Source of the DNA: a virus
Virus record (IMG/VR): IMGVR_UViG_3300029923_000008
Span: 79,430-143,429 of that record
Strand: one strand, 5' to 3'
Length of the DNA stretch: 64,000 nt
The translations under genes were made by a program, and so were the position numbers. This document shows positions 41,263 through 50,634 of this stretch, piece by piece. Each line of letters starts with the position of its first letter. Positions within the stretch are counted from its first letter, which is position 1. The notes under the pieces are model-generated. The model had not been told where the DNA came from and made no database searches. It saw only the letters and a program-made list of their open reading frames with translations.

Positions 41263-42516
41263 TTATACTTTAGATATAATAGGATTATCTATCCATATAG
41301 AAGAATCTATCCAAACTTTACCATCTTGCCAATATCCTTGAGAAAAAATACTAATATTATATGTTACCTTTAAAATAAAATAATAAATTCCTTCATTTCC
41401 TATATTGTTTGTTATTGATATTTTTATGCAATAATATCCAGGATTTTGAATATTAGGATATATTATATTTTCATAATCTGAAAATTTTTCTCCTACAATT
41501 AAAACATTTGAATAATATTTATTGATATTAGGATCAGTAGCATCATCTATGTAAAGTATAAGATTATTAATAATATCAATTGTATGAATAATATTTTTAT
41601 CAAATTGATTAAGAGTAAGAGTAAATCCACTCTCAATATAAATTTCACCAGTTATTCCAGATGCATTTGAAAAATCACTTGTGTTACCTGTTATTTCTGT
41701 TGTTAAAACATTAGGTATAAATACAATTTCAGGAACACTATCATTAACAATAATATTATAAATATAACTTGATGTAGTATTGCCGACATAATCTGAAACT
41801 GAAATATAAATATTATAAATTCCATATTCAATTATTTCAGGTAATATAATATTTTTATCAATTACATATAAATAGAAAATAATATTATCTAATGATATAT
41901 TCAAATTAAAGCAATCTATTATTCTATCAATAAATAAATATTTTAAACTATCTGATGTCCATCCAGTTATTCCGTCATGAGATAAATGCAACCTTGCATC
42001 GTGAGGTACTATTGTTCCTCCGCCAGTCCAAGTTGTTCCGCTAATAGGATATTTATAATAAATAATTGGTCCTTCTGATTCTTTAATATTTGTTGTTGTA
42101 GTTGTCGATATTATTCTAAATGTTGTAGTTGTTGTTGTATTTATTTTCAAATCAATTATATTCATAATAAGATAATCTGCTATATCATCATCTTCATCAT
42201 TATCATCATATGAAAATTTAATACAATAATTACCTGTTTTAGTTATATTTTCATATATTTGATTAGTATCAACAATTAAGGTATTTAATTGAAATCTATT
42301 TATATTTTCATTTTCATTTTCATCATCTGATATATAATTTATAACATTACTAATAATATCTACCCTATTGATTATATTTCTATCAAAATCACCAATATTT
42401 AGAGTAAATCCGCTATAAATATTAATACCTGAACTTATACCTGAACTTACTTTATAATAGTCAGTAGTAGTGTCAGTTACGCTATATAATATATGTGGGT
42501 TATATATAATATTCAT
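41263..42516 (-). CDS. Virion-like protein with duplicated domain and poly-Thr, 417 aa
   Basis: Two related domains flank the centre: residues about 30-105 (YSGFTLNIGDFDRNIINRVD, TGNYCIKFSYDDN) and about 285-375 (ESGFTLTLNQFDKNIIHTID, PGYYCIKISITNN). Between them are threonine runs (NTTTTTTF, STTTTTN) and a possible Ig-like segment. The C-terminus is WQDGKVWIDSSIWIDN. No family recognised. Its place beside fibre genes suggests a tail accessory protein. Confidence 0.78.
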   Translation of the reverse strand: MNIIYNPHILYSVTDTTTDYYKVSSGISSGINIYSGFTLNIGDFDRNIINRVDIISNVINYISDDENENENINRFQLNTLIVDTNQIYENITKTGNYCIKFSYDDNDEDDDIADYLIMNIIDLKINTTTTTTFRIISTTTTTNIKESEGPIIYYKYPISGTTWTGGGTIVPHDARLHLSHDGITGWTSDSLKYLFIDRIIDCFNLNISLDNIIFYLYVIDKNIILPEIIEYGIYNIYISVSDYVGNTTSSYIYNIIVNDSVPEIVFIPNVLTTEITGNTSDFSNASGITGEIYIESGFTLTLNQFDKNIIHTIDIINNLILYIDDATDPNINKYYSNVLIVGEKFSDYENIIYPNIQNPGYYCIKISITNNIGNEGIYYFILKVTYNISIFSQGYWQDGKVWIDSSIWIDNPIISKV

Positions 42517-42534
42517 TAATTTAATATTTTAATT

Positions 42535-43404
42535 TTAACAATTAGTGATAATTCCATTATCATATGCTACATCACTAGTTAAATATCTACAAACATCTGA
42601 TGTATATGAAGAATATGAAAATATTATTCTATTATATGATTGTTGACTATCAAAATTTGTTAAAAATTTAATAGTATAATAAGTTGATGTAGTACCTAAA
42701 TATATATAATTTAGTGTTGTATCTAAACTCAATGATGTAATAGTATTATATGGAATATAATATTTAAATATTGTATAACCTGTTCCTGATGGTTTATATT
42801 CACTAATAATAAATTCTGTTGATCCTGTTGTAATTCCGCTAATAGATTCACAATTTACTTGATTGGTAATAATGTCATTAAAATATAAATTTGATATTGT
42901 TATAGCACTACTTGGAGGAATAGCAGGAGGATAATCAATATTTGCTTGCATAACATCTAATGCCACATCGTAATCAGAAGGATTATTCAAATAAATTTTT
43001 CCTATTTTATTTGTAAGAGAGCCATTTAAAAGTAGTAATCTACCTATTGGAAATGTTGTACCTGAATCAGAATCATAATAATAATTTATATTATATGTAC
43101 TTTCATCAAAGTAATAGTAAGGATCATAAGAACTCTCATTAGTACTACTATAATTTCCATTATAAATAACTTTTATTAATAAAAAAGTAGATTCTCCTGA
43201 TGTTCCATAATCTAGTAAAAAATTTTCAGTGTAAGCAGGTAGTATTAATCTTGCATTGTAGCATGATTCATATGATATTTCAATATCACTAAGACTTAAT
43301 AATGTTGAAGTTTGAGGCCCATCAGATGTTCTAAAATCTCTATCCCAATTTTTTATTTCTCTTTTTATTTTACTACTAAGTGAATTACTAGTTATTTTAG
43401 CCAC
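42535..43404 (-). CDS. Structural protein, paralogue of 43415-44188, 289 aa
   Basis: A GTG start at 43404 gives MAKITSNSLSS, which aligns with MAIITPNSL at the start of the next gene; an upstream ATG at 43449 would overlap that gene by 35 bases. Shared blocks include R.IKNW, LSL.D..I.YES, LL.YG..G, YNINYY, and NP.DYDV.LD. The C-terminal halves differ. Function unknown, probably virion. Confidence 0.82.
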   Translation of the reverse strand: MAKITSNSLSSKIKREIKNWDRDFRTSDGPQTSTLLSLSDIEISYESCYNARLILPAYTENFLLDYGTSGESTFLLIKVIYNGNYSSTNESSYDPYYYFDESTYNINYYYDSDSGTTFPIGRLLLLNGSLTNKIGKIYLNNPSDYDVALDVMQANIDYPPAIPPSSAITISNLYFNDIITNQVNCESISGITTGSTEFIISEYKPSGTGYTIFKYYIPYNTITSLSLDTTLNYIYLGTTSTYYTIKFLTNFDSQQSYNRIIFSYSSYTSDVCRYLTSDVAYDNGIITNC

Positions 43405-43414
43405 TATATTTATA

Positions 43415-44188
43415 TTAAATTTTATCCCAGTTTCCAACACTGGCATCAATTAATCTTAAAACCTCATATTGATGAATATATTCATATGATGTTGAATAAT
43501 CTATTGTTTGAATGCTTTCAGGAATGATAGTTATAACTCCTTCTGATATGTTTTTAATTGTTAATACATTACCAGAACCTGTTGATATTGGTAAATATAA
43601 AGAATATGTTGAGGAATTATCTGTTGTACCAGAACATCTGATATATTCATCTGTTGTTGTACCAGTGTATGTGCTTGATATGTTTTTTACTCCATAATGT
43701 ATTTGGTAATCAGATGGTACATCTGTTTCATCATCAAATTCTGAATCGACCGTAGCATGTAATATATCTAAAACAACATCATAATCAAGTGGATTAGTCA
43801 CATAAATTTGTGGAATTCTTTCTTCAGAAGATCCTGTCATTATCAATAATCTATTCAATGGTCTTAAAATTGGGTCATTTTCGAAGTAATAATTTATATT
43901 ATATTTTATTTGCTCATATATATAATATGGATCTTTTAAACTATCATAAGTTACTTTTATCATTAAAAATGTAACCGCTTTACCAACAAATCCATAAAGT
44001 AATTTATTGGATTCTCCTGCTTTCAAAACTATTCTTGATCTGTATTGTGATTCATATGGAATAGCTAAATCCTCTAAACTTAATTTATTAATTATATTTG
44101 GACCTTCAACCGCAATAAATGAGCAATTCCAATTTTTTATTGTTCTCTCTGTTGTATTAATAAGAGAATTAGGTGTTATTATAGCCAT
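43415..44188 (-). CDS. Structural protein, paralogue of 42535-43404, 257 aa
   Basis: Shares about 150 N-terminal residues with its neighbour, as listed there. Beta-rich C-terminus (SGNVLTIKNISEGVITII). Probably a virion component in a tandem duplication. First gene of the long leftward structural unit behind the late-type element at 44203-44217. Confidence 0.82.
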   Translation of the reverse strand: MAIITPNSLINTTERTIKNWNCSFIAVEGPNIINKLSLEDLAIPYESQYRSRIVLKAGESNKLLYGFVGKAVTFLMIKVTYDSLKDPYYIYEQIKYNINYYFENDPILRPLNRLLIMTGSSEERIPQIYVTNPLDYDVVLDILHATVDSEFDDETDVPSDYQIHYGVKNISSTYTGTTTDEYIRCSGTTDNSSTYSLYLPISTGSGNVLTIKNISEGVITIIPESIQTIDYSTSYEYIHQYEVLRLIDASVGNWDKI

Positions 44189-44202
44189 ACTAATGTTTTC
44201 TC

Positions 44203-44250
44203 TTATATATAAAATTTAGCATCCAAAAATTTATATATAATATAAATATA
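44203..44250. promoter_or_regulatory. Divergent late-type promoter elements
   Basis: The 74-base gap holds AAATTTTATATATAAG leftward (44203-44217) and TTTATATATAATATAAATA rightward (44229-44248), each about 15-20 bases from its gene. The rightward copy includes TATAAATA, the T4 late-promoter consensus. Confidence 0.5.
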
Positions 44251-44262
44251 AAATAATTAAAC

Positions 44263-46752
44263 ATGAGATATATTTATACGCCTAAATTTGATGGTACATT
44301 TACAATGAGTTGGATAGGTGCTCCAATGTATACAGATGAAATCTCAACTCAACTTCGTGATATTAAAACATTTTCAATTGTACCATTAAAAAGTATATCA
44401 TCAATTACAAATTTCACAGATGTAATAAAAGGTGAAACAGATGAACATTATTTTAAAAAATATTTTTCTTATAGTAATTTAAGAAGTGGAGTAAGTTATA
44501 GTGAAGTGAGCTATAGTGAATCTATGCCTATTACAGGAATTACTCAAGTGTATTGTGCATTGAATGACTTATATTTAAATCTATCATATTATAGAATTGA
44601 TGAAAATATTGATACAATACCTACATTAGCAATAAACACAATTGTAATTGAAGGAACTTATAATATTGAGGAAACTGATACCATTGTCGATATACCAGAT
44701 GATGATTTTATAATATTTAGTCCTAAAAATATTTATAAAGTTTTCAAATTAACAGGATATGAAGTTTATGGTGTAAATACAAATAATTTACAAATTAAAT
44801 ATAGATTTACTCAAGATAATGGTAGAACATATACTCCATGGGAACCTTTAACAACTGAAAATATATCAACAGTAAAAATAAATCCTATCAGATTTGCTCA
44901 AGTTGAATATTCTGTTTCTAAAAAAACAAATGGAATTACATCTAAAATATACGATATAATATTATTAGGAGATTTTCAAAATATTAATAAAAATTATCTT
45001 AAACTTAATAGATATGGAGTTAGAGAGGATTGCTCTTTGACATATCCATCCCTAAATACTGGTACAACCATTGATTATGTTGATAATCCAAATGCTATAT
45101 GTTTATGTGGAACAACAATTTATCAAACTGGAGGAGCAATTGATTATAATAGAGATTGGATAACAAAGGGATTGAGTTGTTATTTATCAGGAAATGTAGT
45201 AACAAAGTTAAGCTCACAAGTTAATGATCCTGGATTCAATTCAACCCAAACAGCAGCATCAGATGGTATTTTTAATCCATATGCTGGATCTATTAAAATT
45301 GGTAATTGGTATGCATATTTAGCAAACACTGTAGGTAAAATATTCGGATGGACAGTTGATTATCATTTAACAGATCCAGACGGAAAAGGAATTGATAGTA
45401 TTCTTCATGAATATCAATTATATAATATAGTAGATACACAAAAAATTAAAATAATAGTACCTGAAAATACATTTCCTGATAATCAAGTTCAAGTGAATGA
45501 ATATATGCTAGATATGATGGACACCTTTCAAGTTATAATACTAAAAGATGAATTTCATAATGCGTTTGGAATTGAAAAAAGACCGTCACAAAAAGATATA
45601 ATATTTTTTTGCCAGGCAAATCGTATGTACAGAGTAAAAAGTGCTCAAGTAAAAAGAGATGTGATGTATATGGGTATTTATTATAATGTTGTACTTGAAA
45701 AATATGAAAAACTTGCAAATGAAAAAAATCTTTCTACTAAATCAACAAATTTGATAGATATATTAACAAATAATAATACTATTGATTCATTATTTGGAGT
45801 TGAGATAAGAGAGCAAGAAGATAAAATAGTAAGTAAACAATTAAAACCAATTACACATGAAGTTTATAGATTAAATGTAAATCCTAAATTAAATATAATT
45901 AAAAAGGATATTTATAATTCTTTAAAGGATATAAAAATAGCTGATAGTTATTATAATTTATCTTCTTTACCATCTGGAATTACAGCCGTGTCATATACTT
46001 ACAAAGATTCAAATTTGAAAGTTAGTGATAATAGATCATTTAATGTTTGGTTCAATTTTAATAATATTTACGATACAAATAAAGCAATTGATGAAAGTAC
46101 ATTTAGGTCATATAATATCAATAGTACTAGTAATTTCGAATTTTTAAATAATTATGATTCAATTAATAACAAAGGATATAAATTATCATATAAAAATAGT
46201 AAAATTTCATTAACTATAAATAATATTGATTATAGTTTAACTGCAACAGGATTAACAACAAATATGTGGTACGGTTTAACTGTAAATTTAGATAATAGAC
46301 AAAGAGAAGTGAGTTTAGATTTATTTAAAAGAAGATACAATTATAAAATAACAATGTTTACACATGATTATAAGAGTGTTATATTAGATAATACTAACAC
46401 ATCTGGTATTACATATTATAACTCAAATGGATATAGACCAGTTAAAAATACTGAAATAGCTACCAGATTACCTGATACTAGTTTATATAAACTTGCATCA
46501 ATAAAATATGTTGATGGATATAATAATTCTGTTGTTCCATTAAACACATTTAATATAGATCAAACTATAACAATAAATTCATCTGATATTAAATTAACTA
46601 ATATTAGAATATATGATGATGTAATTCCTGATGAATCTAAATCTAATTTATTGTTACAGAGAGTTGTGCAAGATTCTAATAATTTGATATTAGCAGATAA
46701 TGCTACTAAAAAATTATTCACTAAAAATATTTATAATGATAGATGGGAATGA
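44263..46752 (+). CDS. Large structural protein, 829 aa
   Basis: A beta-rich protein with no clear named family. Residues 1-270 include SYSEVSYSESMPITGIT and a long strand region; the middle (about 400-480) has MLDMMDTFQVIILKDEF and KRPSQKDIIFFCQANRMYRVKSA; the last 250 residues look like a LamG/concanavalin-type jelly roll (FNVWFNFNNIYD, MWYGLTVNLDNRQREVSLDLF). This fits a baseplate or tail-tip protein. It is followed by tagged genes, overlapped as ATGA. Confidence 0.82.
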   Translation: MRYIYTPKFDGTFTMSWIGAPMYTDEISTQLRDIKTFSIVPLKSISSITNFTDVIKGETDEHYFKKYFSYSNLRSGVSYSEVSYSESMPITGITQVYCALNDLYLNLSYYRIDENIDTIPTLAINTIVIEGTYNIEETDTIVDIPDDDFIIFSPKNIYKVFKLTGYEVYGVNTNNLQIKYRFTQDNGRTYTPWEPLTTENISTVKINPIRFAQVEYSVSKKTNGITSKIYDIILLGDFQNINKNYLKLNRYGVREDCSLTYPSLNTGTTIDYVDNPNAICLCGTTIYQTGGAIDYNRDWITKGLSCYLSGNVVTKLSSQVNDPGFNSTQTAASDGIFNPYAGSIKIGNWYAYLANTVGKIFGWTVDYHLTDPDGKGIDSILHEYQLYNIVDTQKIKIIVPENTFPDNQVQVNEYMLDMMDTFQVIILKDEFHNAFGIEKRPSQKDIIFFCQANRMYRVKSAQVKRDVMYMGIYYNVVLEKYEKLANEKNLSTKSTNLIDILTNNNTIDSLFGVEIREQEDKIVSKQLKPITHEVYRLNVNPKLNIIKKDIYNSLKDIKIADSYYNLSSLPSGITAVSYTYKDSNLKVSDNRSFNVWFNFNNIYDTNKAIDESTFRSYNINSTSNFEFLNNYDSINNKGYKLSYKNSKISLTINNIDYSLTATGLTTNMWYGLTVNLDNRQREVSLDLFKRRYNYKITMFTHDYKSVILDNTNTSGITYYNSNGYRPVKNTEIATRLPDTSLYKLASIKYVDGYNNSVVPLNTFNIDQTITINSSDIKLTNIRIYDDVIPDESKSNLLLQRVVQDSNNLILADNATKKLFTKNIYNDRWE

Positions 46753-47102
46753 AATACATAAAATTTTTTGAAGGTATTAATGAAAAAAAATATTGGGTAG
46801 TTAATGTACGTGAGCCATATTTTGAAATAAGTATGAAAAAAATTGATGCATTAAATTGTTATAAAAACATTAAAGATGATGAAACATTTTCAATGTACAC
46901 ATACAAAAAAAAGAATAATAAAATTTATATAACATATGATCCAAATAGAAATTTTAATAACTTTAAATGGTGTATTTATGATGAATATGTTAAAGGTAAT
47001 ATAGAACGAGGTAGATTTGAGTATCAAGGAGAAATTGAAGTCACAAAACAAGATATAAAACAATTCAAATTAGAAAAAGAGACAAATAAGTTTAACATAT
47101 GA
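46749..47102 (+). CDS. KFNI-tailed paralogue, 117 aa
   Basis: Starts MKYIKFFEGINEKKYW at 46749, where the ATG overlaps the preceding TGA, and ends ETNKFNI. The body matches the four-gene family at 54604-55957 and 63624: KYW, SMKKI..., Y.Y...YDPN, F.W..YDEY, F.YQGEIE. Function unknown. Confidence 0.82.
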   Translation: MKYIKFFEGINEKKYWVVNVREPYFEISMKKIDALNCYKNIKDDETFSMYTYKKKNNKIYITYDPNRNFNNFKWCIYDEYVKGNIERGRFEYQGEIEVTKQDIKQFKLEKETNKFNI

Positions 47103-47959
47103 AATATATTAAGAAATATGAAATAGTAGATTATAAAGAAACTGATTTTGATGAAATAGATGAATATGACGGTTTTTTATATGCATACTCTGATAAACCT
47201 TTGACTAAAAAAAATTTTAGTAAAGCTTTAATATTTCCATATAATAGAGCAGATGCTTCAGATACAGGTAGTGAATATATTTATCAAATTAAATTAAATA
47301 AGCCAATATACAAAAAGAAAAGACTTATTGATATGATAGATGATGAAGATATTTTTAGTGATAAGAAGGACATTAAAGATGAACATTCTGGTTATTCTGG
47401 ATATTTTTTAAAGAATTATATGAATGATTGGCAAATTTATATAGAAGATGTTAATGATGTAGTAAGTTTCAAACTTGTAGGAGGATTTGTAATGTATGAT
47501 AAAAATAAGACATCAAGATTAAAAATAAAATATTCAGAAGAAACTGATAGATGGTTATACTTATATATATCAGGATCATTAAGATTACCAAAATTGACAC
47601 AAAATATTATAGATGAATTGAAACAATTTAGACCAACTGAATCAATAAAAATATATAAAGGATTAGAAGAAGTTCAAATTGTACATTCATCAGAAGTAGA
47701 TTCTCCTTATAAAAAAGGACAAACAATAAAATCATTTTTTAATTATCCAACTTCTTGGACTACTAACATATTAACAGCTATTAGATTTATTGATGATGAA
47801 CCATCAACACCTCCATTTGTTGCAGTTATGACTACTTCACCAGATGACATTTTAGTTGATGTACAGATGTTACCAAAGAAATACTATCATACTAATCAAA
47901 GAGAAATTATAATGCTACCAGGAACATATGAATATAAATTAGTATGGAAAGGAAAATAA
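47099..47959 (+). CDS. Putative ADP-ribosyltransferase with virion-type N-terminus, 286 aa
   Basis: The N-terminus is MKYIKKYE, shared with the tagged family. The C-terminal 100 residues match the ADP-ribosyltransferase fold: IKIYKGLE at 183-190 (where classical enzymes have YRG), TSWTTNILTAIRF at 218-230 (the STS-type strand), and NQREIIMLPGTYEYKLV at 266-282 (Q/ExE with E269, followed by the typical LPG). The arginine of motif 1 is a lysine, so activity is uncertain. T4 Alt, a packaged transferase injected with DNA that modifies host RNA polymerase, has the same three-motif pattern. This protein lacks the KFNI end. Confidence 0.7.
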   Translation: MKYIKKYEIVDYKETDFDEIDEYDGFLYAYSDKPLTKKNFSKALIFPYNRADASDTGSEYIYQIKLNKPIYKKKRLIDMIDDEDIFSDKKDIKDEHSGYSGYFLKNYMNDWQIYIEDVNDVVSFKLVGGFVMYDKNKTSRLKIKYSEETDRWLYLYISGSLRLPKLTQNIIDELKQFRPTESIKIYKGLEEVQIVHSSEVDSPYKKGQTIKSFFNYPTSWTTNILTAIRFIDDEPSTPPFVAVMTTSPDDILVDVQMLPKKYYHTNQREIIMLPGTYEYKLVWKGK

Positions 47960-47960
47960 A

Positions 47961-47986
47961 AAAAGAACCTTAATTAAGGTTCTTTT
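47961..47986. terminator. Bidirectional terminator
   Basis: Perfect palindromic hairpin with arms AAAAGAACCTTAA and TTAAGGTTCTTTT between convergent genes. Confidence 0.85.
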
Positions 47987-47990
47987 CATT

Positions 47991-48476
47991 TTAATTTTCA
48001 ATCATTTTTTTAATATCTTTAGATAAATAATATCGAATTTTTTTATCTTTAATTTTAAATTCATAAGCTTCAAATGTTTTAATCTGCTGTTGCAAATTAC
48101 AAATGAAATTATTCAAATCTACTATTGATTCAGTATATACTGGATCTGAATCCCAATAATCAGGAAATCTTTTCTTAAAACTTTCTAATTCATTTTCTAC
48201 TATTCTAACTGATAAATAAACATTTTTATCAAATATATTTGATTTTATACTTATCATATCTTTCATATGTACAGTAAATCTATGTACTAAATTATCTGTT
48301 TCTATTGTTTTAAGAAGTCCTATTGCATATGCATCATTCTCTGAAATGACAATTGGTTTATTTTCTTTTACAATTGCTTGTATTTCTTGCTCATTTTTAT
48401 CTTTAAGAACAAATCGCTTGTAGTCTGACCATAAGCAACGTCTAAAAATATCATCAATTGTTAGTGTAATAATCAT
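47991..48476 (-). CDS. Conserved hypothetical protein, 161 aa
   Basis: Begins MIITLTIDDIFRRCLWSDYKRFVLK. Charged and helical, with no motif for a known activity. It resembles conserved phage proteins of unknown role. Single leftward gene between two rightward units. Confidence 0.78.
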   Translation of the reverse strand: MIITLTIDDIFRRCLWSDYKRFVLKDKNEQEIQAIVKENKPIVISENDAYAIGLLKTIETDNLVHRFTVHMKDMISIKSNIFDKNVYLSVRIVENELESFKKRFPDYWDSDPVYTESIVDLNNFICNLQQQIKTFEAYEFKIKDKKIRYYLSKDIKKMIEN

Positions 48477-48577
48477 ATAATATCGAATTTTTTTTTTGTT
48501 ATTAATAAATTGTATTAATATTATTTTTTTTTGTTTATTTTTTTTTAATATATAAGATTAAATATCAAAGATTTTAG

Positions 48578-48585
48578 TACCTTTG
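48578..48585 (+). promoter_or_regulatory. Candidate -7 box
   Basis: TACCTTTG fits TAnnTTTG, 36 bases before the ATG at 48622, but no TTG lies at the proper upstream distance. The 48477-48621 gap holds no gene. Confidence 0.3.
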
Positions 48586-48621
48586 TGATGTTTAATAAAA
48601 ACATATTATCGTTCTCTTATT

Positions 48622-49392
48622 ATGAAATATATCAAACATCACAATGAAAATTATATGAATAAAAAAATAACTGATATTAGAGAGTTTTTTTCGAATTTAA
48701 AAATGATAACATATCACTTTGAAGATTATAATATATTTAATATTTTTAAAACTGATATTGAAAATGAACTAAATGTGAAATGTGAAATGCCATTTTTTGG
48801 ATTTTCAAATTTATCTGAATCATTCTTTATTCCTATAATAGATACAGTAACTGTTCAATTACATAAAATGTTTAATATGATAATTAATAATGATTATATT
48901 GATATATATGATGACTGCAATTCAGGAAAATTAGGTTATAATAGATTTATTATTTACGAGAAAAATGGTAAATATTTTTCCAAAATAGGAAATCACATGT
49001 CTGATATAATTTCTAGAGAAGTTAATGATGAAAAATTTAAGTCATATTATTACATTAGATTCAGAACAAGAAGTTTTAATAATAGTGAAAAAATAGAAGA
49101 AGAAAAAGAAACAAACATAATTAATGACATAATAGATACACATAACCTTAATGATAAATATAACATATCAATATATAGTAGTGGAAGTCTACGTGAAATT
49201 AAAATAATTAGTAAAAATAGAATAATATTAAATTCTGATCAGAAAAAAGAAATTGAAAACGCTAAATTATTCGGATTTGATAAATATCAAGAATTGGAAA
49301 AATTATTATCAAAACAGAAAGAACATAATGATAATATAGAGAATATTACTCATATTGAAAAAGAATTTAATTTAAATAAATTTAATTTATAA
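48622..49392 (+). CDS. KFNL-tailed protein, 256 aa
   Basis: Starts MKYIKHHNENYMNKK and ends NLNKFNL, with a charged coiled stretch before the end. The body has a predicted alpha/beta domain (IIYEKNGKYFSKIGN) and no recognised family. First of four co-directional tagged genes. Confidence 0.82.
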   Translation: MKYIKHHNENYMNKKITDIREFFSNLKMITYHFEDYNIFNIFKTDIENELNVKCEMPFFGFSNLSESFFIPIIDTVTVQLHKMFNMIINNDYIDIYDDCNSGKLGYNRFIIYEKNGKYFSKIGNHMSDIISREVNDEKFKSYYYIRFRTRSFNNSEKIEEEKETNIINDIIDTHNLNDKYNISIYSSGSLREIKIISKNRIILNSDQKKEIENAKLFGFDKYQELEKLLSKQKEHNDNIENITHIEKEFNLNKFNL

Positions 49393-49396
49393 AAAC

Positions 49397-50215
49397 ATGA
49401 AAAATTATTTACAATACATCAAAGAAGCTAAAATGTCTAAACTCATTCAACCAAGTGATGAAGAAATTGAAGAAGCTGAAAAAATATTAGCAGAAGGAAA
49501 AGATCCAGATTCAATGAAAGATGTTGGTTGTTTTTATATAGATGTATCTGGTAAATACTCAGTATATTATACATTTTGGAGATGGAATCCAAAATCTGCA
49601 TCTTGTTATTATATTTGTAATCTAAGTACTGACTTTATGACTGCAGTTAAAAAAGCAGCTAAAGCTTCAGGTAGGATTCAAGTAATAATTGATAGATTTG
49701 GAACATATGCTGGACTTTTTCAAGCAGAAAAAAATAAAATCTTAACATTTGGAAAACATAGAGGGCAAACAATTGGAGAAGTATTTGTAGAAGATCCTCA
49801 ATATGTTGTTTGGTTATCTAAAGATTTTAATGGAAATGCTGATATGGCAAAAGAAATTCAAGAATATAAAAAATTATTTTTTGAAACATTGACAAAGAAA
49901 AACCAAGAAGAAAGTACAAGTAAATATATAGGAGAAGTTGGTAAAAAAATTGAAATAAAAGCAACTGTTTATAATTTTAATACAACTCAGAGCGCATTTG
50001 GAACACAATATACCTGCAAACTAATAGATGATGATGGTAATAGATATATAGCTTATAATATTGGCAGAACTCTTAGAAAAAATGATGTTGTATATATGAC
50101 AGCAAAAGTAAAAGAGCATAAAGAAATAGTAGGAATTAAATTTACTTCTATATACTATTGTAAGATAACTAATGTTTTTAATTTGGACGATGATATGGCA
50201 AAATTCAATTTATAA
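49397..50215 (+). CDS. KFNL-tailed protein with FGKHRGQTIGEV domain and OB-like domain, 272 aa
   Basis: Starts MKNYLQYIKEAK (similar to T4 capsid-targeting starts) and ends DMAKFNL. Residues about 114-140 read ILTFGKHRGQTIGEVFVEDPQYVVWL, matching the short domain found at the end of exonuclease-X-like and related nucleic-acid proteins. Residues 180-260 look like an OB fold (GKKIEIKATVYNFNTTQSAFG, VVYMTAKVKEHKE). Together these suggest a DNA- or RNA-binding protein carried in the capsid. Confidence 0.78.
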   Translation: MKNYLQYIKEAKMSKLIQPSDEEIEEAEKILAEGKDPDSMKDVGCFYIDVSGKYSVYYTFWRWNPKSASCYYICNLSTDFMTAVKKAAKASGRIQVIIDRFGTYAGLFQAEKNKILTFGKHRGQTIGEVFVEDPQYVVWLSKDFNGNADMAKEIQEYKKLFFETLTKKNQEESTSKYIGEVGKKIEIKATVYNFNTTQSAFGTQYTCKLIDDDGNRYIAYNIGRTLRKNDVVYMTAKVKEHKEIVGIKFTSIYYCKITNVFNLDDDMAKFNL

Positions 50216-50218
50216 ATT

Positions 50219-50632
50219 ATGATGATGTATGAGAGTTTTTTAAAAACAATATTTAATCCAATTGAAGTTAAATTCGCTGATGCTATTATAATTTTTTTAA
50301 ATATAGTTAAGCCTGAATGTAATTGGAGTTATAAAAAATTTGATGATGATGTTTGGATATATGCAAATTCGAACAAATTTGTATTTAAAATAGTTAAAGG
50401 TGATCACAAATCATACTATAATATCAATTGTGATTTTCATTATAATCAGAATTATTCAATACTAGGTGGTCATGTGATTGAATTTTTGTTACATCTTTTT
50501 AATAAAGATTATATGACGATTTTAGATATTACTGTATCAATTGATGATATTAAATATGTAATAAAAAAATTAACAAAAGAAAATTTTGATGATTTTTCCA
50601 TTAAATATACTGCAAATAAATTTAATTTATAA
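50219..50632 (+). CDS. KFNL-tailed tandem paralogue A, 137 aa
   Basis: Begins with three ATG codons and MMMYESFLKTIF, and ends KLTKENFDDFSIKYTANKFNL-type (last residues ANKFNL). Its neighbour at 50635 has the same start and end with a diverged middle, so this is a tandem duplication. Function unknown. Confidence 0.82.
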   Translation: MMMYESFLKTIFNPIEVKFADAIIIFLNIVKPECNWSYKKFDDDVWIYANSNKFVFKIVKGDHKSYYNINCDFHYNQNYSILGGHVIEFLLHLFNKDYMTILDITVSIDDIKYVIKKLTKENFDDFSIKYTANKFNL

Positions 50633-50634
50633 TT

